Shown here piece by piece: positions 1 to 6,641 of a stretch of 64,000 nucleotides of DNA. The DNA is from Competibacter sp963695105 (GTDB lineage: Bacteria > Pseudomonadota > Gammaproteobacteria > Competibacterales > Competibacteraceae). The notes below the pieces were generated by a model. The model had not been told where the DNA came from and did not search any database. It saw only the letters and a list, made by a program, of their open reading frames with translations. The position numbers and the translations under genes are program-made. Where the stretch lies: assembly GCA_963695105.1 (NCBI GenBank), contig CAVOGC010000055.1, positions 1 through 64,000 on the forward strand. The letters run 5' to 3'. Positions within the stretch are counted from its first letter, which is position 1, and every line of letters starts with the position of its first letter.

Positions 1-160
1 TGCTGACCTTGCCGCGAGGGATCGCGTCCTTGACGCTGACCTTGATGACGTCACCAATATGCGCGTACCGGCGGTGGGAGCCTCCCAGCACCTTGATGCA
101 CATCAGCCGGCGGGCGCCGCTGTTGTCGGCGACATCCAACATCGTTTGCATCTGAATCAT
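1..160 (-). CDS. rplN: 50S ribosomal protein L14, 5' part only
   Basis: This is the N-terminal 53 residues of L14, cut by the left edge of the window. It begins MIQMQTMLDVADNSGARR, the highly conserved start of bacterial L14, followed by CIKVLGG and a basic stretch. L14 is a primary 23S rRNA-binding protein at the subunit interface, where it contacts 16S rRNA. It is the last visible gene of the merged str/S10 operon and lies 70 nt downstream of rpsQ. The ATG is at 160-158. Identity is certain from the conserved opening; the C-terminal half is outside the window. Confidence 0.97.
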   Translation of the reverse strand, partial: MIQMQTMLDVADNSGARRLMCIKVLGGSHRRYAHIGDVIKVSVKDAIPRGKVS

Positions 161-230
161 GGTTCTACATTCCGTTCACGGATTTTGGAAAACGCCTGCC
201 GTGTCGGGCGCCCCGGCCCGGCTGCGGCGG

Positions 231-491
231 CTATTGCGCGCGCCGGACCACATCGACCAACATCCAGGATTTGGACTTGGCCAAAGGCCGGCATTGTTTG
301 ATGGTCACCATATCGCCTTCATGGCACTGATTGTGCTCGTCGTGAGCGTGGAGCTTGGTGGTCCGGCGGATGTATTTGCCGTAAACTGGATGTTTGACCA
401 ACCGCTCGATGGCCACCGTGATGGTCTTGTCCATCTTGTTGCTCGTCACGCGCCCAGTCAGGGTGCGCTCCACCTGATTTTCCGCCGTCAT
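231..491 (-). CDS. rpsQ: 30S ribosomal protein S17
   Basis: S17 has 86 residues, close to the usual 84-87, and is an early-assembling protein of the small subunit that binds the 5' domain of 16S rRNA. The OB-fold core is clear: LTGRVTSNKMDKTITV, then KHPVYGKYIRR and the C-terminal CRPLAKSKSW. The ATG at 491-489 overlaps the rpmC stop as ATGA, which implies translational coupling. The reading frame stays open upstream into rpmC only because rpmC carries an extra base, so the apparent longer ORF starting at 686 is an artefact of that frameshift and not an L29-S17 fusion. Confidence 0.97.
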   Translation of the reverse strand: MTAENQVERTLTGRVTSNKMDKTITVAIERLVKHPVYGKYIRRTTKLHAHDEHNQCHEGDMVTIKQCRPLAKSKSWMLVDVVRRAQ

Positions 492-683
492 GCCTGGCCC
501 GCCTTTTCGCTCAACACCATTTTGACCCGCGCGATATTGCGTCGCACCTGTTTGAACAGATGGGACTTGCTCGCTTGGCCGGTGGCTTTCTGCATCCGCA
601 GGTTGAAATGCTCGCGCAGCAGCGCCAGCAGTCTCCTGTTTCAGTTCATCCGCGCTCTTGCGCCGCAGTTCGCTCGCATTCAT
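488..683 (-). pseudogene. rpmC: 50S ribosomal protein L29, frameshifted by one extra base
   Basis: L29 binds 23S rRNA near the exit tunnel and helps form the docking site for nascent-chain factors. The first 17 codons read MNASELRRKSADELKQE in one frame. The rest, LLALLREHFNLRMQ through VLSEKAGQA and a TGA at 490-488, lies in the next frame. Removing one base at about 632 (extra T on the plus strand, A in the gene) restores a continuous 64-residue L29 with the normal E-LL-LLRE-FNLRM join. The ATG at 683-681 overlaps the rplP stop as TGATG. The site is not an obvious slippery sequence, so programmed frameshifting is unlikely. Sequence error is the simplest explanation, though rpmC is dispensable in some bacteria. 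Confidence 0.9.
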
Positions 684-1096
684 CACATCACCGTTCGGGT
701 CACGAAGACCGTCCGCACGGGGAGTTTGGCCGCCGCCAGGCGGAACGCCTCGCGGGCGATGGCTTCGGACACCCCTTCCACTTCATACAGCACGCGGCCG
801 GGCTTGATCCTGGCCACCCAGTACTCGACGTTGCCCTTACCGCTGCCCATGCGCACTTCCAAAGGCTTCTTGGTGATGGGCTTGTCCGGGAAAATGCGGA
901 TCCACACCTTGCCGCCACGCTTGATATAGCGATTGATGGCCCGACGGGCAGCCTCGATCTGGCGGGCGGTCAACATCCCGCGGGTCGTGCATTTCAGCCC
1001 GTACTCGCCGAAACTGACGTGGGTGCCGCTGGTGGCAACGCCGGTGTTGCGCCCCTTGCGCTGCTTGCGAAATTTGGTTCTTTTCGGCTGTAGCAT
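683..1096 (-). CDS. rplP: 50S ribosomal protein L16
   Basis: L16 has 137 residues, the usual size, and sits near the peptidyl-transferase centre and A-site tRNA. It opens MLQPKRTKFRKQRKGRN, the canonical L16 start, and contains GKVWIRIFPDKPIT and the RMGSGKGN loop that lies close to the A site. The gene follows rpsC after an unusually long 67-nt gap holding a perfect hairpin (see 1119-1146). Its stop overlaps the rpmC start. Confidence 0.98.
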   Translation of the reverse strand: MLQPKRTKFRKQRKGRNTGVATSGTHVSFGEYGLKCTTRGMLTARQIEAARRAINRYIKRGGKVWIRIFPDKPITKKPLEVRMGSGKGNVEYWVARIKPGRVLYEVEGVSEAIAREAFRLAAAKLPVRTVFVTRTVM

Positions 1097-1118
1097 ATTC
1101 TGTCTCGTTTATAAACAA

Positions 1119-1146
1119 GGAACTCCGCGGCGTGGCGCGGAGTTCC
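1119..1146 (-). other. Perfect 11-bp hairpin between rpsC and rplP
   Basis: The arms 1119-1129 (GGAACTCCGCG) and 1136-1146 (CGCGGAGTTCC) pair perfectly around a 6-nt loop. In the mRNA (minus strand) the stem is followed by a short T-rich run and then AT-rich sequence just before the rplP start. It could act as a partial terminator, an RNase-processing or stabilising element, or a regulatory site. It is not a classic terminator because the U run is broken. The spacing between these two genes is usually only a few bases in related operons. Confidence 0.65.
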
Positions 1147-1163
1147 GCAACAACTCCAGACGT

Positions 1164-1847
1164 TCAACCGGCCGCCGCCTTCTCGAGCTTCGCCTCGCCC
1201 TGTCGGTCGAAACCGAACACTTCACCCTTAAAGATCCAGACCTTGATACCGATCACCCCGTAGGTGGTCCTGGCTTCGGCGAGGCCGTAATCGACATTGG
1301 CGCGCAGGGTATGTAGCGGCACCCGTCCTTCACGGGTCCATTCGCTACGGGCGATTTCGGCCCCGTTCAACCGACCGGAAACTTGTATCTTAATCCCTAG
1401 CGCCCCCAAACGCATAGCGTTGGCAACCGTGCGCTTCATCGCCCGGCGGAACATGATGCGCCGCTCCAACTGCTGGGCCACACCTTCGGCCACCAGTTGG
1501 GCGTCCAGCTCCGGCTTACGGATTTCCTCGATGTTGATCTGCAGATCCTTGACCTCCAAACCCATCATCCGGGCGACAGCCTTACGCAGCGCTTCGATGT
1601 CCTCGCCTTTCTTGCCGATTACCACGCCCGGACGAGCGGTGTGGATGGTGATGCGCGCCAACCGGGCTGGCCGCTCGATCTGAATCCGGCTGACCGAGGC
1701 GTTGGCCAGCTTTTTCTTCAAAAACTGGCGCACCCGCAGGTCGGTTTCCAGTAGCTCGGGGAAGCTTTTGCTATTGGCGTACCATTTGGAAGTCCAGTCG
1801 GACGCGATGCCTAGCCGTATCCCTGTGGGGTTGACTTTCTGACCCAT
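1164..1847 (-). CDS. rpsC: 30S ribosomal protein S3
   Basis: S3 has 227 residues and forms part of the mRNA entry tunnel and its helicase activity with S4 and S5. It begins MGQKVNPTGIRLGI. The KH-type RNA-binding region carries the GxxG loop (VVIGKKGEDIE) at about residues 75-85, and the C-terminal domain contains GRLNGAEIARSEW and VPLHTLRA. The length and all landmarks are normal. It lies 14 nt downstream of rplV and is followed by an unusual hairpin before rplP. Confidence 0.98.
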   Translation of the reverse strand: MGQKVNPTGIRLGIASDWTSKWYANSKSFPELLETDLRVRQFLKKKLANASVSRIQIERPARLARITIHTARPGVVIGKKGEDIEALRKAVARMMGLEVKDLQINIEEIRKPELDAQLVAEGVAQQLERRIMFRRAMKRTVANAMRLGALGIKIQVSGRLNGAEIARSEWTREGRVPLHTLRANVDYGLAEARTTYGVIGIKVWIFKGEVFGFDRQGEAKLEKAAAG

Positions 1848-1861
1848 AATCGTTCTCGCTC

Positions 1862-2191
1862 CTACTCGGCTACGGTCACGGTGATGTGACTGGTGCGCTT
1901 GACGATGCGATTGCCGCGGCCTTTGGCCCGGGCATGCATCCGCTTCAGCAGCGGGCCGCCATCCACGCAGATGGTGGCCACCTTCAACTCGTCGATATCG
2001 GCGCCTTCGTTGTGCTCGGCGTTGGCGATGGCTGACTCCAACACGCTCTTGATCAGTTGGGCCGCCTTCTTGTTGCTGAACGCCAGAATCCGCAGCGCTC
2101 GATCCACCGGCAGGCTGCGAATCTGGTCGGCCACTAACCGGGCTTTCTGCGGTGAGATCCCGACATTTTTCATGACAGCGACAGCTTGCAT
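1862..2191 (-). CDS. rplV: 50S ribosomal protein L22
   Basis: L22 has 109 residues (typical 110). It has a globular surface domain and a beta-hairpin lining the exit tunnel. Landmarks are ISPQKARLVADQIR, the RAKGRGNRI segment of the tunnel hairpin near the C-terminus and the terminal THITVTVAE. The hairpin shows no insertion or deletion of the type that gives macrolide resistance in other species, as far as can be judged by eye. It lies 12 nt after rpsS. Confidence 0.97.
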   Translation of the reverse strand: MQAVAVMKNVGISPQKARLVADQIRSLPVDRALRILAFSNKKAAQLIKSVLESAIANAEHNEGADIDELKVATICVDGGPLLKRMHARAKGRGNRIVKRTSHITVTVAE

Positions 2192-2203
2192 TGACTCGCC
2201 TCC

Positions 2204-2476
2204 TTACTTGGACTTTCTGTCGGCCGCATGACCGCGATAGGTGCGGGTAGCGGCAAACTCGCCCAGCTTGTGGCCGATCATGTTCTCGGTGACCAGAATC
2301 GGCACATGCTGACGGCCGTTATGCACGGCGATGGTTAGCCCAATCATATCCGGCAAAATCATCGAACGACGCGACCAGGTTTTGATCGGCCGCTTGGCAT
2401 TGGTGGCAACCGCCTGCTCCACTTTTTTAATCAAGTGAAGATCGACAAACGGTCCTTTTTTAATCGAACGTGGCAC
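2204..2476 (-). CDS. rpsS: 30S ribosomal protein S19
   Basis: S19 has 90 residues from a GTG start at 2476-2474. It sits in the head of the small subunit with S13 and contacts tRNA. The protein begins with PRSIKKGPFVD, the universally conserved S19 opening. GTG is preferred over the upstream in-frame start at 2533 because an AAGAGGA ribosome-binding site lies just upstream of it and because S19 normally begins exactly here. The C-terminal GHKLGEFAATRTYRGH motif is present. Confidence 0.96.
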   Translation of the reverse strand: MPRSIKKGPFVDLHLIKKVEQAVATNAKRPIKTWSRRSMILPDMIGLTIAVHNGRQHVPILVTENMIGHKLGEFAATRTYRGHAADRKSK

Positions 2477-2551
2477 CTTACTTATCCTCTTGGTTGCATG
2501 CCCCCGGTTCGGCGGGGCGGCCGTCCGGCCCAAGGCCGTCCGGCCTCTGCA

Positions 2552-3379
2552 TTATTTCGCTTTTCGCCGGCGCACGATGAACTTGTCGGTGCGCTTGTTC
2601 GAGCGGGTCTTGTAGCCCTTGGTCGGCACGCCCCACGGCGACACCGGATGCCGGCCACCCGAGGTGCGACCTTCACCACCACCGTGTGGATGGTCCACCG
2701 GATTCATGGCCACGCCGCGCACGGTGGGTCGAACGCCCACCCAACGCTTGGCGCCGGCCTTGCCCAGCGAGCGCAGGTTGTGTTCCTCGTTGCCAACTCC
2801 GCCGATGGTGGCCTTGCAATCCACATGGACCTTGCGAATCTCGCCGGAACGCAACCGCAGGGTGGCGTAGATGCCTTCGCGAGCGACCAGTTGCACCGAT
2901 GCACCGGCGCTGCGCGCCAATTGCGCGCCCTTCCCGGGCCGCAGCTCCACGCAATGCACCTGACTGCCAACCGGAATGTTCCGCAGCGGCAGGGCATTGC
3001 CCGGCTTGATCGGCGCCGCCGGCCCAGACATCAGCATAACGCCGGCGCCGACATCGCGCGGAGCGATGATGTAGCGACGCTCGCCGTCGGCATACAGCAG
3101 CAGCGCAATGTGCGCGCTGCGGTTCGGATCGTATTCGAGCCGTTCGACCCGCGCCGGGATATTGTCCTTGTCGCGCTTAAAATCGACCAGCCGGTAATGT
3201 TGCTTGTGGCCGCCGCCCTGATGCCGGGTCGTGATGCGGCCCATATTGTTGCGCCCGCCGTTGCGAGTCTGCTTTTCCAGCAGCGGCGCGTGGGGCCGGC
3301 CCTTGTGCAAGTGCGGGCTGACAACTTTGACTACAAAGCGCCGGCCGGGCGAAGTCGGTTTGGTCTTTACGAGAGGCAT
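2552..3379 (-). CDS. rplB: 50S ribosomal protein L2
   Basis: L2 has 275 residues and is needed for subunit association and peptidyl-transferase assembly. It shows the RNA-binding core around GRITTRHQGGGHKQ, and the C-terminal NPVDHPHGGGEGR motif containing the conserved histidine near the peptidyl-transferase centre. The end GYKTRSNKRTDKFIVRRRK is typical. The gene lies 44 nt after rplW, within the S10 segment of the operon. Confidence 0.98.
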   Translation of the reverse strand: MPLVKTKPTSPGRRFVVKVVSPHLHKGRPHAPLLEKQTRNGGRNNMGRITTRHQGGGHKQHYRLVDFKRDKDNIPARVERLEYDPNRSAHIALLLYADGERRYIIAPRDVGAGVMLMSGPAAPIKPGNALPLRNIPVGSQVHCVELRPGKGAQLARSAGASVQLVAREGIYATLRLRSGEIRKVHVDCKATIGGVGNEEHNLRSLGKAGAKRWVGVRPTVRGVAMNPVDHPHGGGEGRTSGGRHPVSPWGVPTKGYKTRSNKRTDKFIVRRRKAK

Positions 3380-3423
3380 GGGATTTCACCTTTTATTCAT
3401 ATAGCGGGGCGGCGAGCGCTCAA

Positions 3424-3720
3424 TCACTCCGCCATCATGAAGTCGATTTCATTGCCGGCTTCCAGGGAAACGTACGCTTTCTTCCAATCCGAACGCCGCC
3501 CGTAAGTAGCCCCGAACCGTTTGCGCTTGCCCTTAACGTTGACGACCGTGACGCCCTTGACCTTGACTTTAAACAGCAACTCCACCGCATCCCGGATTTC
3601 CGGCTTGGTGGCATCCAGGGTCACTTTAAACACCACTTGGTTGTATCGCTCGGCCACCCGGTTACTTTTTTCCGAGACATGCGGGGCCAGCAGAATCTTC
3701 AGTAGACGTTCCTGGTTCAT
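3424..3720 (-). CDS. rplW: 50S ribosomal protein L23
   Basis: L23 has 98 residues and sits at the tunnel exit, where trigger factor and SRP dock. It begins MNQERLLKILLAPHVSEKS and contains FKVTLDATKPEIRDAVELLF and the VKGKRKRFG loop. The ATG at 3720 overlaps the rplD stop (ATGA), the normal coupling for this pair. An in-frame start at 3729 inside rplD is less likely. Confidence 0.97.
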   Translation of the reverse strand: MNQERLLKILLAPHVSEKSNRVAERYNQVVFKVTLDATKPEIRDAVELLFKVKVKGVTVVNVKGKRKRFGATYGRRSDWKKAYVSLEAGNEIDFMMAE

Positions 3721-4343
3721 GCCAACCACTCCCCGACGCGCTGCAAAGCGCCCGCCGTCATCAATACCTTTTCGGAACCCACCAGGCTGACCGGGTCCAG
3801 GCCGATCACATCGCTCACCGCCACATCGGGCAGGTTGCGCGCCGACAGATGCAGATTGAGATCGACGTTTTCGGTCACCACCAGCACGCGGCCTCGATCA
3901 GCCAAACCCAGCGCCCGCATCCGCTCGATCATATGCTTGGTTTTGATTTCCGGAACATCCAGCGCGTCCACCACCAGTAACCGGTCCTGGCGCAGCAGTT
4001 CAGAGAAAATGGCGCGCATGGCGGCACGATACATTTTTCGGTTGACTTTCTGCGAGTGATCCTGCGGCCTGGCCGCGAAGGTCACGCCGCCGCCCCGCCA
4101 CAATGGGCCACGGGTGGTGCCGGCGCGGGCGCGACCGGTTCCTTTCTGCCGAAACGGTTTAGCGCCGCCGCCCCTGACCTGAGCACGATTTTTCTGTGCG
4201 CGGGTGCCGGAGCGGGCGCCGGCCAGATAGGCCACCACCACCTGATGCACCAGCGCCTCGTTGAACGGCCGAGCAAAGGTCTCATCGGCAACCGTGAGTT
4301 GGCCGGACGCCGCGCCGCTCGCGTTCTTGACCTGAAGTTCCAT
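3717..4343 (-). CDS. rplD: 50S ribosomal protein L4
   Basis: L4 has 208 residues and lines the exit tunnel. In enterobacteria it also represses its own S10 operon through the mRNA leader. The tunnel loop is recognisable around GTRAQKNRAQVRGGG and KGTGRARAGTTRGP (residues about 45-80). The C-terminal domain with VVDALDVPEIKTK is intact. Because this S10 segment follows tuf directly instead of having its own leader, E. coli-style L4 autoregulation at an S10 leader is not evident here. Confidence 0.97.
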   Translation of the reverse strand: MELQVKNASGAASGQLTVADETFARPFNEALVHQVVVAYLAGARSGTRAQKNRAQVRGGGAKPFRQKGTGRARAGTTRGPLWRGGGVTFAARPQDHSQKVNRKMYRAAMRAIFSELLRQDRLLVVDALDVPEIKTKHMIERMRALGLADRGRVLVVTENVDLNLHLSARNLPDVAVSDVIGLDPVSLVGSEKVLMTAGALQRVGEWLA

Positions 4344-4352
4344 ATCGCCTCC

Positions 4353-4997
4353 TTACCGGCGCGCCTTCACGGCGGGTCGAATCATCACATCGCCACCCTT
4401 GGCGCCGGGCACCGAACCCTTGATCGCCAGCAGGTTGCGCTCCACATCCACCCGGACGACTTCCAGGTTTTGCGTGCAGCGCCGCACCGCGCCCAGGTGG
4501 CCGGCCATCTTCTTACCCTTGAATACCCGGCCGGGGCTCTGGTTCTGCCCGATGGAGCCGGGGGCGCGGTGGGACAGCGAATTGCCGTGGCTGGCGCGCT
4601 GACTGCGGAAATGATGGCGCTTGATGGCGCCGGCGAAGCCCTTGCCGATGCTGGTGCCGGTCACATCGACCTTCTGACCGGCCTGAAACAAATCCACTTT
4701 GAGTTCGGCGCCCACATCGATCCCGGCGCCCTCGTCCTCCGCCAGACGAAATTCCCACAGGCCACGACCCGCCGCGACGCCGGCCTTGGCGAAATGACCG
4801 ACCATGGGCTTGGTTACCCGGCTGGCGCGGCGGCTGCCGACCGTCACCTGCAGGGCACGGTACCCGTCGGTTTCCTCGGTCTTAACCTGCGCAACGCGGT
4901 TGGGCTCGACTTCAATCAGAGTGACGGGAATCGAGACGCCTTCTTCCGTGAAAACACGAGTCATACCGGCCTTGCGGCCGATGAGTCCGATTGCCAT
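4353..4997 (-). CDS. rplC: 50S ribosomal protein L3
   Basis: L3 has 214 residues and is an assembly initiator whose central extension reaches the peptidyl-transferase centre. It begins MAIGLIGRKAGMTRVF. The central loop reads HGNSLSHRAPGSIGQNQSPG at about residues 136-155. It contains the conserved glutamine region methylated by PrmB in related bacteria. It lies 77 nt after rpsJ; no terminator is seen in that gap. Confidence 0.97.
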   Translation of the reverse strand: MAIGLIGRKAGMTRVFTEEGVSIPVTLIEVEPNRVAQVKTEETDGYRALQVTVGSRRASRVTKPMVGHFAKAGVAAGRGLWEFRLAEDEGAGIDVGAELKVDLFQAGQKVDVTGTSIGKGFAGAIKRHHFRSQRASHGNSLSHRAPGSIGQNQSPGRVFKGKKMAGHLGAVRRCTQNLEVVRVDVERNLLAIKGSVPGAKGGDVMIRPAVKARR

Positions 4998-5074
4998 TTT
5001 TATTTCCTTCTACCTAATCACGACTTCAGGTCAGAGGAAGGGAAGGCTGCCCCTCATGACCCGGACTTGAATGC

Positions 5075-5392
5075 TTAGTTGAGCTTGATTTGCACGTCCA
5101 CACCGGCGGCGAGATCGAGCTTCATCAGCGCGTCGACCGTCTTGTCGGTGGGATCGACGATATCCATCAGCCGCTTGTGAGTGCGCAGCTCATACTGATC
5201 GCGGGCATCCTTGTTGACGTGCGGCGAGACCAGCACCGTGAAGCGCTCGATCTTGGTCGGCAGCGGAATGGGGCCGCGAACCTGGGCGCCGGTGCGCCGG
5301 GCGGTCTCGACGATTTCCCGCGCCGACTGATCGATCAACCGGTGGTCGAACGCCTTGAGGCGGATGCGAATACGTTGGCTGGTGGCGGTCAT
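5075..5392 (-). CDS. rpsJ: 30S ribosomal protein S10
   Basis: S10 has 105 residues from the ATG at 5392 (typical 102-105). It is a small-subunit head protein that also serves as NusE in antitermination. RIRIRLKAFDHRLID and GPIPLPTKIERFTVL are diagnostic. A GTG at 5401 overlapping the tuf stop as GTGA is an alternative start adding three residues; ATG was chosen because it gives the usual length. There is no separate leader or promoter between tuf and rpsJ, so the str and S10 operons are probably co-transcribed. Confidence 0.96.
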   Translation of the reverse strand: MTATSQRIRIRLKAFDHRLIDQSAREIVETARRTGAQVRGPIPLPTKIERFTVLVSPHVNKDARDQYELRTHKRLMDIVDPTDKTVDALMKLDLAAGVDVQIKLN

Positions 5393-5397
5393 GGCGC

Positions 5398-6597
5398 TCA
5401 CTCGATCACTTTAGCGACGACGCCGGCGCCGACGGTGCGCCCACCCTCGCGGATGGCGAAGCGCAGGCCCTCGTCCATGGCGATCGGCGCGATCAGGCTG
5501 ACCACGACCCGCACGTTGTCGCCGGGCATGACCATCTCCACCCCTTCGGGCAGGTCGACCGAGCCGGTGACGTCGGTGGTGCGGAAGTAGAATTGCGGCC
5601 GGTAGCCCTTGAAAAATGGCGTGTGCCGCCCGCCTTCTTCCTTGCCCAGGACGTAGACTTCGGCTTCGAAGTGGGTGTGCGGGGTGATGGTGCCGGGCTT
5701 GGCCAGCACTTGGCCGCGTTCGACGTCGTCGCGCTTGGTGCCGCGCAGCAGAACCCCGACGTTGTCGCCGGCTTCGCCCTGGTCCAGCAGCTTGCGGAAC
5801 ATTTCAACCCCGGTGCAGATGGTTTTGACCGTGGGGCGGATGCCGACAATGGCGACTTCCTCGCCGACCTTGACCTTGCCGCGTTCGATGCGGCCGGTGA
5901 CCACGGTGCCGCGCCCGGAGATCGAGAAGACGTCTTCGATCGGCATCAGGAAGGGTTTGTCGATTTCGCGCTGCGGTTGCGGGATGTAGGCGTCCATGGC
6001 CTCGACCAGCTTGTGGATCGAGGGCTCGCCCAGCGCGCTTTGGTCGCCTTCCAGCGCCTTGAGCGCGCTGCCGGTGACGATGGGGACGTCGTCGCCGGGG
6101 AAGTCGTAGCTGCTGAGCAGCTCGCGGACTTCCATTTCCACCAGCTCCAGCAGTTCGGCGTCGTCCACCATGTCGGCTTTGTTGAGGTAGACCACGATGC
6201 ACGGGACCCCGACCTGGCGCGCTAGCAGGATGTGCTCGCGGGTCTGCGGCATCGGGCCGTCGGCGGCCGAAACCACCAGTACGGCACCGTCCATTTGCGC
6301 GGCGCCGGTGATCATGTTCTTGATGTAGTCGGCGTGCCCGGGGCAGTCGACATGGGCGTAGTGCCGCTTGGGCGATTGGTATTCGACGTGGGCAGTGGCG
6401 ATGGTGATGCCGCGCGCCTTTTCTTCCGGCGCGGAGTCGATTTGGTCGTAGGCTTTGAATTCCCCACCAAATTGCGCCGCCATCACCCGCGTGATCGCCG
6501 CCGTTAGCGTGGTCTTGCCGTGGTCAACATGGCCAATCGTCCCCACATTGACATGCGGCTTGTTGCGCTCAAACTTTTCTTTGGACACCGTACTCAC
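5398..6597 (-). CDS. tuf: Elongation factor Tu
   Basis: EF-Tu has 399 residues and delivers aminoacyl-tRNA to the ribosomal A site with GTP hydrolysis. The G domain carries GHVDHGKTT (P-loop, about residues 19-27), the DCPGHADY switch II and NKAD (base specificity). Domains 2 and 3 follow with the normal GRGTVVTGRIERG and HTPFFKGYRPQFYFRTTDV segments. This is the only tuf copy in the window; gammaproteobacteria often have a second one beside tRNA genes elsewhere. Confidence 0.99.
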   Translation of the reverse strand: MSTVSKEKFERNKPHVNVGTIGHVDHGKTTLTAAITRVMAAQFGGEFKAYDQIDSAPEEKARGITIATAHVEYQSPKRHYAHVDCPGHADYIKNMITGAAQMDGAVLVVSAADGPMPQTREHILLARQVGVPCIVVYLNKADMVDDAELLELVEMEVRELLSSYDFPGDDVPIVTGSALKALEGDQSALGEPSIHKLVEAMDAYIPQPQREIDKPFLMPIEDVFSISGRGTVVTGRIERGKVKVGEEVAIVGIRPTVKTICTGVEMFRKLLDQGEAGDNVGVLLRGTKRDDVERGQVLAKPGTITPHTHFEAEVYVLGKEEGGRHTPFFKGYRPQFYFRTTDVTGSVDLPEGVEMVMPGDNVRVVVSLIAPIAMDEGLRFAIREGGRTVGAGVVAKVIE

Positions 6598-6641
6598 TCC
6601 ATCCGATTCAAATCTTCAACAACCGTCTTCAGCAAAGCGCT

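Noticed and set aside
231..686. Apparent fusion of L29 and S17 in one 151-residue reading frame
   Set aside because: The middle of it is out-of-frame L29 sequence; L29 resumes in the next frame and S17 has its own coupled ATG at 491.
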